From assembly GCA_963833835.1 (NCBI GenBank), contig CAWHZI010000007.1, forward strand, positions 636,009 to 700,008: DNA of 64,000 bases, in the 5' to 3' direction. The notes under the pieces were generated by a model. That model was given only the letters and a program-made list of their open reading frames with translations, was not told the origin of the DNA and made no database searches. Below are positions 55,384 through 63,756 of this stretch, piece by piece (the first letter of the stretch is position 1; each line of letters starts with the position of its first letter). The position numbers and the translations under genes are program-made. Source of the stretch: Bog-532 sp963833835 (lineage in GTDB: Bacteria > Actinomycetota > Actinomycetes > Streptosporangiales > Streptosporangiaceae).

Positions 55384-56353
55384 CAGACTCACCTGTCCTC
55401 TCCGGATCGCCGTCCGTGATCCGCTCGTGCCCGGCAGCGCGGGCCCGGCCCTACCGGCCGATTGGGCCAATCGGCCGGGTTGGCCGACAGTTCTGGCTGT
55501 CCGCGCTGCCCGTTGGTACGCGCCCGGCGGCACCAGTCGGGCGCTGGCGCTGCCAAGTCTCCAGATGCTGTGACCGCCGGGACAGTACTGACGTGACCGG
55601 CTACACTGACGTCCGGACATACGTGTCGCAAATCATAAGACAAAACTGTCGTCTAGAAGTGTCTTACTCTATGCACATCGTTGGCGCAATTGCGTTCAAG
55701 GCTAAAGCACTTCCTTGTGCCAATCTCATGATAACGCATATGGGATTTCACGCCATGCCCCCAGCCGTCTCCGGGCAAGGTCGCGTCGCGCAACTTGTGA
55801 ATCCATTAAGTACGTGTTCGCTCTTTGATGTGCTACTGATGACCCCCGGTGGCGCAAAATCGCAGGTAGCAGCCTGTAGCGACCACGCGACGCGTCGCTT
55901 CGGCCGTGGCCGGCGGACCGGCCCGGGGCCGGCCGCGATCCGGCCGGGACCGGCGGGCTGGCCCGACCGCGGGCAAGCTGGGATGGATCGGCGTGTGCAC
56001 GCTCCTTGGCTAGCGTGGGCGGGACTGTGCGCTCGGTTGGCCCCGGGATCTGGAGGCCGGCTGACCGTCGGCGGGCCCCCGTGCCGCGCCGTCAGCGCCC
56101 GCCCGCGGCGACAGGTTCAAAGCCCGGTTCGTCGCGCGCGGATGTCCGGACTCAGGCGGCCTGTGTCCGGACGTAACTGGCGGGTGCGAGCGGCCGGGCC
56201 GGAAAGCGGGCGGCACTGGCACGTAAATTCGACATCTCAATATCCGCTGAGCGGGATCGGTGTCGAATTTTATTCTAGCTGGCCTTTATTTCAAGCCGGG
56301 CCATGCACGTGTCCAGCGCAATTTACTTATCACAGTGTTGTGGGAGTATTCGA
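55384..56353. other. 970-nt non-coding region with several palindromes
   Basis: No credible gene is seen. The part at 55620-55860 is AT-richer and holds TAAGACA...TGTCTTA (55636-55666) and CGCAATTGCG (55685-55694). A 12-bp palindrome GCGACGCGTCGC lies at 55887-55898. The palindrome GTCCGGAC occurs three times (55611, 56144, 56165); the last two are 21 bp apart upstream of the methyltransferase gene. The region must contain promoters for both flanking genes. Confidence 0.5.
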
Positions 56354-57160
56354 GTGACCGAAAACGAGGGCTGGAGAAATAAATTCCGGCCTGACATCCC
56401 GAGCACGGCTAGGATTTACGACTACCTGCTGGGCGGGAAGGACAACTACCCGGCCGACCGGGCCGCCGCGGCGGAGATCGCCCAGGCCCTGCCCAACGTG
56501 CGCACCTCGTTCCGGTGGAACCGGGCCTTCCTCGGCCGCGCGGTCCGCTATCTGGCCACCGAGCAGGGCATCCGGCAGTTCATCGACGTCGGCACCGGGC
56601 TGCCCACGGCCGGCAACGTGCACGAGGTGGCCCAGGAAGCGGCCCCCGGCACCCGGGTGGTGTACGTGGACAACGACCCGGTAGTGCTGGCGCACGGCCG
56701 TCACCTGCTGCACGGCGTGCCCGGCACCACGATCCTGGAGCACGACCTGCGCCGGACCAAGGACATCCTGGACGATCCGGAACTGCGGGCACTGATCGAC
56801 TTCGGCGCGCCCGTGGCCGTACTGCTGGTCGCGATCCTGCACTTCATCGCGGACGCCGACGACCCGGCCGCCGTGGTCAAGAAGTTGCTGGCGCCGTTCC
56901 CATCCGGCAGTTACGTGGTCATCTCGCACGGCACCGCCGACGCGGTACCCGCGGTCCACGACGCGGCCGCGGTCTACCGGCAGTCCACCTCCTCGGCGCA
57001 GGTCCGCCGCCGCGAGCACATCGAGCGCCTGATCGACGGCCTGGAACTGGTCGAGCCCGGCGTCGTCTGGCTACCGCAGTGGCGGCCCGACCCCGGCTCA
57101 GAACCGGTGCCGAACCCGTCCGACGCCTACAGTTACGCCCTGGTGGCACGCAAACCCTAG
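56354..57160 (+). CDS. SAM-dependent methyltransferase, PF04672 (DUF574) type
   Basis: The protein of 268 residues begins RPDIPSTARIYDYLLGGKDN, the signature start of this actinobacterial methyltransferase family. It continues with QFIDVGTGLPTAGNVHEVAQ (SAM-binding), VVYVDNDPVVLAHGR and AVLLVAILHFIAD. GTG at 56354 puts the family N-terminus right after the start. Substrates of this family are unknown; genomes of filamentous actinobacteria hold many copies, often next to XRE/DUF397 genes as here. Confidence 0.92.
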   Translation: MTENEGWRNKFRPDIPSTARIYDYLLGGKDNYPADRAAAAEIAQALPNVRTSFRWNRAFLGRAVRYLATEQGIRQFIDVGTGLPTAGNVHEVAQEAAPGTRVVYVDNDPVVLAHGRHLLHGVPGTTILEHDLRRTKDILDDPELRALIDFGAPVAVLLVAILHFIADADDPAAVVKKLLAPFPSGSYVVISHGTADAVPAVHDAAAVYRQSTSSAQVRRREHIERLIDGLELVEPGVVWLPQWRPDPGSEPVPNPSDAYSYALVARKP

Positions 57161-57195
57161 CGATCCCCGGCCGCCGTCCCGCGCGGCCTGCTGAA

Positions 57196-57208
57196 TAGGA
57201 TCGGCGCT
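57196..57208 (+). promoter_or_regulatory. -10 element for leaderless aldo/keto reductase
   Basis: TAGGAT at 57196-57201 is followed by 7 nt and the ATG; no ribosome-binding site is present. It is the same hexamer as before polA. Confidence 0.5.
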
Positions 57209-58165
57209 ATGCGCTACAGGTCGCTTGGATCATCGGGACTGCAGGTATCGGCCGTGGGTCTCGGCTGCAACAACTTCGGCCGCCGCCTCGATGTGAACGG
57301 GACGCGGGCGGTCATCGATGCCGCCATCGAGGCGGGGATCACGCTGTTCGACACGGCCGACATCTACGGCGGCCATGGTGCGTCGGAGAGCGTGATGGGG
57401 GAGGTGCTGGGCCCCCGCCGGGACCAGATCGTGCTCGCCACCAAGTGGGGTAACCAGAACGCCGACATGGGCTACGGCCCGGTGGCCGGGGCCAAGGGCG
57501 GCCGGGCCTACCTCAAGCGAGCCGTCACCGAGTCCCTGCGCCGGCTGCGCACCGACCACATCGACCTGTACCAGCTGCACACCCCCGACCCGCACACCCC
57601 GGTCGACGAGACGATCCTGGCCCTGGATGAACTGATCTCCGAGGGCAAGGTGCGCTACATCGGGCACTCCAACTTCTCCGGCTGGCGGCTGGCCGACGCC
57701 GACCACGTGGCCCGTGAGCTCGGCCGCAACCGGTTCATATCGGCTCAGAACGAGTGGTCGCTGCTGGACCGGGCGGCCGAGGCCGACGTGGTGCCCGCGG
57801 CCCGGAACTTCGGGCTGGGTGTGCTGCCGTTCTACCCGCTGGCCAACGGCCTGCTCACCGGCAAGGTCCGGCGCGGCCGGGAGGTGCCGGCCGGGACCCG
57901 GCTGGCCGAACGGGCCAGCTACATCACCGACGAGAAGCTGGACCGGGTCGAGGCGCTGATCGAGTGGGCCGAAAGCCAGGACGCCAGCATCCTGGAGGTG
58001 GCCATCGGCGGCCTGGCCGCGCTCCCGGGCTGTGCCTCGGTCATCGCCGGGGCGACCAGCCCGGAGCAGGTGAAGGCCAACGCGGCCGCCGGGGACTGGA
58101 TCCCGACCGAGGACCAGCTGGCCGAGCTGGACAAGATCGTCCCGCCGCCGTCCGCAGGCCGCTGA
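57209..58165 (+). CDS. aldo/keto reductase
   Basis: This is an NADPH-dependent TIM-barrel oxidoreductase of 318 residues. MRYRSLGSSGLQVSAVGLGC is the family start. The catalytic Asp/Tyr lie in LFDTADIYGGHGASE, Lys in VLATKWGNQ and His in DLYQLHTPD. The cofactor region includes SAQNEWSLLDR, GVLPFYPLANGLLTGK and VIAGATSPEQVKANA. It resembles the YajO/AKR11-12 type general stress reductases. The substrate is unknown. It is preceded by a leaderless-type -10 and is monocistronic. Confidence 0.93.
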   Translation: MRYRSLGSSGLQVSAVGLGCNNFGRRLDVNGTRAVIDAAIEAGITLFDTADIYGGHGASESVMGEVLGPRRDQIVLATKWGNQNADMGYGPVAGAKGGRAYLKRAVTESLRRLRTDHIDLYQLHTPDPHTPVDETILALDELISEGKVRYIGHSNFSGWRLADADHVARELGRNRFISAQNEWSLLDRAAEADVVPAARNFGLGVLPFYPLANGLLTGKVRRGREVPAGTRLAERASYITDEKLDRVEALIEWAESQDASILEVAIGGLAALPGCASVIAGATSPEQVKANAAAGDWIPTEDQLAELDKIVPPPSAGR

Positions 58166-58186
58166 GGGCACCGGAACACTGCGGTC

Positions 58187-59044
58187 CTAGCCGGCGGCGG
58201 CCACCGCGGTCTGGTACAACGTGCCGACGTTCGAGCCGAACGCAATCGAGTAGGACACCGACGGGCTGTCTCCGCCCTGCTCGTAGCCGCCGATGACGCC
58301 GGTTACCGTGCCCTCGCCCGTGGCCTTGTTCACCTGGACCAGGAACGGGCTGCCGCTGGTACCGTCCGGGTAACCCCCGCAGTCGAACTCCAGCTGGGCA
58401 GCTCCGGTTGAGGCCGCCCCGGCTGAGCCAGCACCGAATGGCTTGGTCTGGTTCTCGCACACCACCGGCTCGCTGCTCTCGTCCGGATACCCGATCACCT
58501 GGGTCAGCTGGCCGGCGGGCTCGAACAGGCCGAGTTGGTTAGCGCCGGTGACGTCCTCGATCTCAATGCCAGCTGTGTTCGCCTTGAGCTGCAAGAACGC
58601 CACATCGTCGTCGATGCTGCCGGTGGCCGACCACGCCTGGCCGACGAAGACCCGGGACACGTACCAGATGCCGTAGGGAGCCTTGCCGTCGTGGTATCCG
58701 GGCCCGAACGCGATCGGGCCCGACCGGCCGGTGACGCAGTGCGCGGCGGTGATGAGCAGGTCCCCGCGCGGGCTGTGCACCACGCTGGCCGTGCAGAAGT
58801 GGGAGCCCAGCGTCCCATTGCTGACCGTGAACAGGGCCCCGGTGGTGGGCGTACCCGCGAACGATGCGCCTTGCTGCGTCACGGCCGGGGCCGGCTGAGC
58901 CCCGGACGCCAGCTGCGTGGTCAGGCTGCTGGTGTCACCGTCGGCGGGCGAGGCGAACACGACGGCCACGATGGCCAGCATCGACATGCCGGCGATCCGG
59001 GCCGACGGACGGGCCAGCCAGCGGAGCCCAGGTACGGATCGCAT
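58187..59044 (-). CDS. secreted trypsin-like serine protease
   Basis: The protein of 285 residues begins with a signal peptide (basic RWLARPSAR, then the hydrophobic MSMLAIVAVVFAS). The chymotrypsin fold follows. The triad is visible: His in LITAAHCV, Asp in SIDDDVAFLQL and Ser in YPDGTSGSPFL. Cysteine pairs near HFCTAS/AAHC and VCEN/FDCGG suggest disulfides. It fits the secreted V8/glutamyl-endopeptidase-like group of actinobacteria. The ATG at 59044 has GGGAGG upstream. Confidence 0.9.
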   Translation of the reverse strand: MRSVPGLRWLARPSARIAGMSMLAIVAVVFASPADGDTSSLTTQLASGAQPAPAVTQQGASFAGTPTTGALFTVSNGTLGSHFCTASVVHSPRGDLLITAAHCVTGRSGPIAFGPGYHDGKAPYGIWYVSRVFVGQAWSATGSIDDDVAFLQLKANTAGIEIEDVTGANQLGLFEPAGQLTQVIGYPDESSEPVVCENQTKPFGAGSAGAASTGAAQLEFDCGGYPDGTSGSPFLVQVNKATGEGTVTGVIGGYEQGGDSPSVSYSIAFGSNVGTLYQTAVAAAG

Positions 59045-59190
59045 GGCCTCCCTCTCCGCTATCGCCCTGATTCCATCCTGTTGGGCGAGTCTGAGCGAAA
59101 GCGGAGAGGTTAGCTTTGGAAAGACTGAATGCTGGCTGAATCCCTAACCAGTCAGGCCGGGTCGATGCTCCAGTGGCCCGGCGGCAAGGA

Positions 59191-61810
59191 TCACGTCTCC
59201 GGATGGCCGAGCTGCACGTCGTGCGCCTGCGCTTCGCCGGAGGAGACCCGCAGCCGGCTGGCGGCCGGCGGGTACCCGCTGGCCACCACGGTGTAGTCGC
59301 CTTCGGGCAGGTTCTCGAACGAGTAGCCCCCGTCGGCGCCGGTCCGGGCCAGCCCGGCCACGTTGCCGTCGCTGTCCAGCAACATCACCCGGGCGTCACA
59401 GATCGCGTCGCCCGCCGTCGTGCGCGCCGTCCCGCGCACCCGGGCCCCGCTGTGAAGTTCGGCGTCCTGAGTGGTTGCGTCGCCGTCGGCCACGGTGACC
59501 GGCAATGCCGCAGGCTGGTAGGCCGGGGCGCTCAGCGCGAGCGCGTAACGGCCGGGGGCCAGGTCGGTGATCAGGTACCGGCCGTGGGCGTCGGTGCTGC
59601 GGGCCGCGACCACCTCGCCCCGCGTGTTGGCCAGGGTCACGGTCACCCCCGCCAGCGGGCCTCCGGTGCCCGCCGCGCGGATGGTCCCGGCCAGCTGGGA
59701 CGCGCCGGGCAGCAACACGTCCACCTCTACCGGCCCGGAGCCGACGCGCACCGCCGACGCGTGCGGCTGGTGGGAGGGGGCCATGGCGATCAGCGTGTAC
59801 GGACCGGGGGCGGGGGCGCAGACCTTGTAGGCTCCGCCGGCGTCGCTCTGGCCGTGGGCCGCCTGCCGCCCGGACGAGTCGATCAGCGTGACCGTCGCGC
59901 CGGGCAGCGGCGTCCCGTCCGGCTGGCGTACGTAACCGTGCACCGGCGGAGCCTCCGGGCCCGCTCCGGCCGTGGCCACGGGTGCGCCCAGCGGGCCGGA
60001 CGCCGCCGCCCCGTTCGCCTCAGCCGCCCCGTTCGCCTCAGCAGGCGCGCCGGCCGAGGCCAGGATCAGGTCCAGGTCGCCGTGCTTGCCGTCTCCGCGA
60101 CCGTGACCGCGACTCTGACCGTTGCCGTTGCCGTCGGCCACCGGCAAGGCTGCCGCGTCCTCCGGCCCGATCGTCGTGCGCAGCTTCTTCTCCTTGAGGA
60201 AGAAGGACAGCACGAACGCCGCCGCCAGCACCGGCACCAGGGCCAGGAAGATCGGCGGCAGCGCGTAGGCGTACGCCGTGATCAGGGCGCTGTGGACCGA
60301 GGCCGGCAGCGCGTCGAGTTCCTTGGGCGTCAGGGCCTGCACGTTCGGCAGGTGAGCGCTGGACCCGGGCGGCAGCAGGTGCGAGATCTTGCTGGTCAGC
60401 CGGGTGGTGAACGCGGCCCCGACGATGCCGCTGCCCACCGTGCCGCCGATCTGGCGGAAGTAGTTGTTGGCCGCGGTGGCTGAGCCGAGGTCCTCTCGTG
60501 GCGCCGCGTTCTGCACCACCAGCACCAGGATCTGCATGACCAGGCCGATGCCGAAGCCGAGCACGGCCATGTAGATGCCGTTCTCGACCCGGGTCGAGGT
60601 CGGGCTCAGCCGGGACAGCAGGCCCATGCCCACGGTGGCGATAGCGGTACCCAGGATCGGGAAGATCTTGTACCGGCCGGTGGCGGACACGATCCGGCCC
60701 GACCCGATCGACGACACCAGCAGGCCACCCACGAACGGCAGCATCAGCAGGCCGGACACGGTCGCGCTCACGCCGTCCACCGTCTGCAGGAAGAAGCCGA
60801 TGTAGGACACCGCGCCGAACAGCGCCACCCCGACCACCAAGCCGATCAGGCCCGCGATGTTGAAGATGCTGCTGCGGAACAGCCGCAGCGGCAAGATCGG
60901 CTCGGCCGCCCGCCGCTCCGCCAGCAGGAACGCCGCGGTCAGCACCACGAAACCCGCACCGAGGCCGATGATCTCGGCCGAGTCCCAGGCAGTACTTGGT
61001 GCCGCCCCACACGCCGAATAGCACGATGCAGACCGACGCCGCGGCGATCAGGAACATGCCCAGGATGTCGAGCTTGGGCCGGTTGTTCTGCTTGGCCAGG
61101 TGCAGCGTGAAGATCACCACGGCCAGGGCGATGATCCCGATCGGCACGTTGACGTAGAACACCCACCGCCAGCTCACGTCGTCGGTGAGGTAACCGCCGA
61201 TCAGCGGCCCGGCCACGGTGGCGATGCCGAACACGGCGCCGATGAAGCCCATGTACTTGCCCCGCTGGCGCGGCGGCACCACGTCCCCGATGATGGCCTG
61301 GGCCCCGATCATCAGCCCGCCGGCCCCGACCCCCTGCAGGGCACGGAAGCCGATCAGCTCGCCCATGTTCTGCGACAGCCCGGACAGGATCGAGCCGACC
61401 AGGAACACGCCGATGGCGAAGATGAACAGGCCCTTGCGCCCGAACAGGTCGCCCAGCTTGCCGTAGATCGGCAGCCCGATGGTGGCGGTCAGCAGGTAGG
61501 CCGTGGTCACCCAGGTCAGCTGGCTCACGCCGTGCAGGTCCCCGACGATCGTCGGCAGCGCGGTCGCCACGATGGTCTGATCCAGCGCGGCCAGGAACAC
61601 CGCCAGCATCAGCGCGATGAAGATGACCACCACGTTGTTGGTGACCGGCCGGCCGCCGTCGGGCTGCCCGTCCGGCTGCGCGCTATCCGGCTGCCCGCCG
61701 CCCGGCCGCAGACCGTCCGGCTGCCCGCTGTCCGGCTGCCCGCGCCCCTGGTCTCCCATGGGCCACTCGTGGGCCGGGGCGGCGTGCTGCCGCAGGGCTG
61801 ACTCGCTCAA
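59191..61810 (-). CDS. MFS drug:H+ antiporter (DHA2) with C-terminal regulatory-like repeats, interrupted by a frameshift
   Basis: The N-terminal half has a Gln/Pro/Asp-Gly repeat leader. DHA2 motifs follow: IFIALMLAVFLAALDQTIVATALP, the GKLGDLFGRKG motif A, and GFRALQGVGAGGLM. After VWGGTKYC (about 60980-60990) the frame shifts by one and the transporter resumes as AEIIGLGAGFVVL through PILPLRLFRSSIFN, giving about 14 membrane helices. After helix 14 come about 270 residues with three carboxypeptidase-regulatory-like repeats (VHGYVRQPDGTPLPGATVTL, LAGTIRAAGTGGPLAGVTVT, VRGTARTTAGDAICDARVML). Removing one base yields 872 residues. TTG start, coupled to tetR. Confidence 0.88.
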
Positions 61811-62481
61811 CTGACTCCTCCTCGCGGGCCGTCACCCGACGTCTTCCGGGGGCCCTCATTAATTCCGCTTACCACCGCGAGCTCGCCCTTGAGCAGGCCG
61901 AAGACCTCGGCCATGTGGCGCTCCAGTGGTTCGTCCCCGTGCCCGGTCGTCCATCGCTGGACGGCCACCCGGATCCCCGTCGTGGTCATGGCCGCCATGA
62001 GCTGCGGGTAGGTGTCGTCCGGGGCGCATCCCCGGCGCGCCGCTACGGCGCAGGCCACGATCGCGTTGAATTCCTCCAGCCGGGCGAACATCGCCGTGAT
62101 CAGCGCAGGGTAGCGCGTGATCACCTGCCAGCGAAGCTGGACCTGTTCCCGGCGCGTCGCCACGGCCGCGGCCAGGTCGAGCGCAACCGCCTGCATGCCG
62201 TCGAGCACGCTGGCGGCGCCGGCCATGATCTCGCTGATCTGCCCCGCGTCGGCCGCGAACAGGTCATCGCCGATGATCGCCTGTTCCTTGCCCGGGAAGT
62301 AGTTGAAGAACGTCCGGGGTGACACGTCGGCCGCGGCGCTGATCTCCTCCACGGTCAAGTGCTCCAGCCCATGCTCCAGCGTGAGCCGTAGCGCGGCATC
62401 GTGTAGCGCCTCCCGGGTCGCCCGCTTCTTGCGTTCGCGCAGGCCTCCCTGATCACTTTGAGTCACGACACGATCCGTCAC
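61807..62481 (-). CDS. TetR-family transcriptional regulator
   Basis: The protein of 224 residues has a TetR HTH: RERKKRATREALHDAALRLT, LEHLTVEEISAAADVSPRTF, FNYFPGKEQAI. The C-terminal ligand domain is variable. It overlaps the MFS gene by 4 nt (TTGA), so both form an operon; it probably represses the operon and responds to a pump substrate. The GTG start follows no strong ribosome-binding site. AGTTT-CAC-AAACT lies 27 nt upstream as a candidate operator. Confidence 0.9.
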   Translation of the reverse strand: MTDRVVTQSDQGGLRERKKRATREALHDAALRLTLEHGLEHLTVEEISAAADVSPRTFFNYFPGKEQAIIGDDLFAADAGQISEIMAGAASVLDGMQAVALDLAAAVATRREQVQLRWQVITRYPALITAMFARLEEFNAIVACAVAARRGCAPDDTYPQLMAAMTTTGIRVAVQRWTTGHGDEPLERHMAEVFGLLKGELAVVSGINEGPRKTSGDGPRGGVS

Positions 62482-62507
62482 GGTGACCAGTGTTGCACCA
62501 CCTGCAA

Positions 62508-62520
62508 AGTTTCACAAACT
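62508..62520. promoter_or_regulatory. candidate TetR operator AGTTT-CAC-AAACT
   Basis: The short perfect inverted repeat is flanked by direct repeats of CTGCAA (62502-62507 and 62519-62524). It lies just upstream of the tetR start on the minus strand, the usual place for autoregulation of a TetR/efflux operon. Confidence 0.45.
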
Positions 62521-62554
62521 GCAAGGTCGGGCTGTCATCGGAGATAGGCCGAGG

Positions 62555-63442
62555 TCACCGGCACGCGACGTCGTTGAAGGTGCACTCGGTGGGCGTACGG
62601 ACCGGTCCTGACGCATAGATCGAGACCGTCACATCGTTACCCGGAGCGACGGACAGGTCGTACGGTGCGGGGGTCATGGACACCACGCCCTGGTCCTCGG
62701 TGAACTCGGCGTTCTGCACGGCCGAGATGGTGTCGCCGGGCAGCGCCACCACCAGCCGCCAGTCGGAGATCGTGGCCGAGCCCTGGTTGACCACCGTGAC
62801 CTGGCCGGTGAACCCCCCGGCGACAGGGATCGCGGTGTAGCTCACCTCGAGCGCGGGCGGCGGCGCGCTTCCGGTAGCCGTGGCGGGTGGCGGGACCGCC
62901 ACCGGTACGGCCGGGGCCGTGGCCGGCGCGTGGCCGTCCGGGCTGGTGACGACGGCCGCGGTCTGGATGAGGAAGGCGTGGCGGCGGCTCCCGCTCCCGC
63001 GCCGATCGCCGCGGACGAGGGAATGGGGAGCTGGCAGACCTGGCACACGACCGGTGGCCCCAGCCCCAGCGCGCTCAGCAACGGCGGCACCCCGAGATAC
63101 CCCGCCACCACGAGAAGCGCGAGCCCCGCACCCACCAGGGCCAGCCGCACCTGCTTCCGGTACCGCGGCGGCGCACCGGGGCGGCGCGGCAGCCGGGAGC
63201 GCCTGCGGAACCCGGGACAGGCCCCCGAGGACCATGGTGTCGGCGGCCGGCTGGGGCTCCTCGCCGCGGATGTACACCCGGGCCCCGCCCGCACCGAGCC
63301 CGGGCCGGTGCGCCGGCCGCGTCGGCCAGGCCTCGAACGCCCGGTCGACGTAATCGCGGCCACCCGGCGCCGCGCCGACCGAACTGGTGTGCCGTCCCCG
63401 GCCCCGACGCCGCGTCGCCTCGCCCACACGCCGATGGTGCAC
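62555..63442 (-). CDS. membrane-anchored CBM2-type carbohydrate-binding protein with two compensating frameshifts
   Basis: The C-terminal 100 residues (LEVSYTAIPVAGGFTGQVTV, VNQGSATISDWRLVVALPGD and following) form a CBM2-like domain, usually binding cellulose or chitin. Upstream, VYIRGEEPQPAADTMVLGGL lies in the same frame. The membrane segment between them (QVRLALVGAGLALLVVAGYL) lies in the next frame. The shift in is near 63211-63217 (CCCGGG run); the shift back lies within a Ser/Pro/Thr linker at about 62950-62985. One insertion plus one deletion would restore a single-pass protein of about 295 residues with the CBM2 domain outside. GTG start uncertain. Confidence 0.65.
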   Translation of the reverse strand: MHHRRVGEATRRRGRGRHTSSVGAAPGGRDYVDRAFEAWPTRPAHRPGLGAGGARVYIRGEEPQPAADTMVLGGLSRVPQALPAAAPPRCAAAVPEAGAAGPGGCGARASRGGGVSRGAAVAERAGAGATGRVPGLPAPHSLVRGDRRGSGSRRHAFLIQTAAVVTSPDGHAPATAPAVPVAVPPPATATGSAPPPALEVSYTAIPVAGGFTGQVTVVNQGSATISDWRLVVALPGDTISAVQNAEFTEDQGVVSMTPAPYDLSVAPGNDVTVSIYASGPVRTPTECTFNDVACR

Positions 63443-63533
63443 CCCGGAGCAATTTTTCAGAATAATGAGGCTCCGACGATAAGAACTTCGTTAGACCTCG
63501 TGCCCGCGCTGGCACCTCCCGCCGACTCACCCA

Positions 63534-63756
63534 ACTGATAACAGCAAGAAGCGCTATGCGCCCCGACGCTGCCCTAGTCCCGCCCGGACTGATAGCAGCA
63601 AGAAGCGCTCGCGGCCGCCCTGCCACCAGCCCCACGAGCCTCAAAGCTCCCAACCCCCGGCTTGTCAAACACCGTGTGCAAAAACTGTCGCTATGACGAC
63701 ACTTTCTGCACACGGTATTTAGCTGGCTCGGGCCCTCCTGATAACAGCAAGAAGCT
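63534..63756. repeat. three dispersed copies of CTGATAACAGCAAGAAG
   Basis: ACTGATAACAGCAAGAAGCG (plus CT) at 63534-63555 recurs with one change at 63588-63609. A 17-bp core match CTGATAACAGCAAGAAG recurs at about 63738-63754. Spacing (54 and 150 bp) is irregular, so this is not a CRISPR array. All lie upstream of the minus-strand CBM2 gene. Confidence 0.75.
63671..63716. repeat. large symmetric palindrome ACCGTGTGCA ... TGCACACGGT
   Basis: Outer 10-bp arms (63671-63680, 63707-63716) are perfect and extend by AAA/TTT beyond one mismatch. Inner arms TGTCG (63686-63690) and CGACA (63697-63701) are also perfect, with equal 5-nt gaps on both sides and a 6-nt centre. The regular 10-5-5-6-5-5-10 layout suggests a recombination site, a palindromic repeat element or a composite operator. 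Confidence 0.7.

Noticed and set aside
63534..63756. CRISPR array from the repeated 22-bp unit
   Set aside because: Only three copies, unequal spacing (54 and 150 bp), one truncated, and no cas genes nearby.
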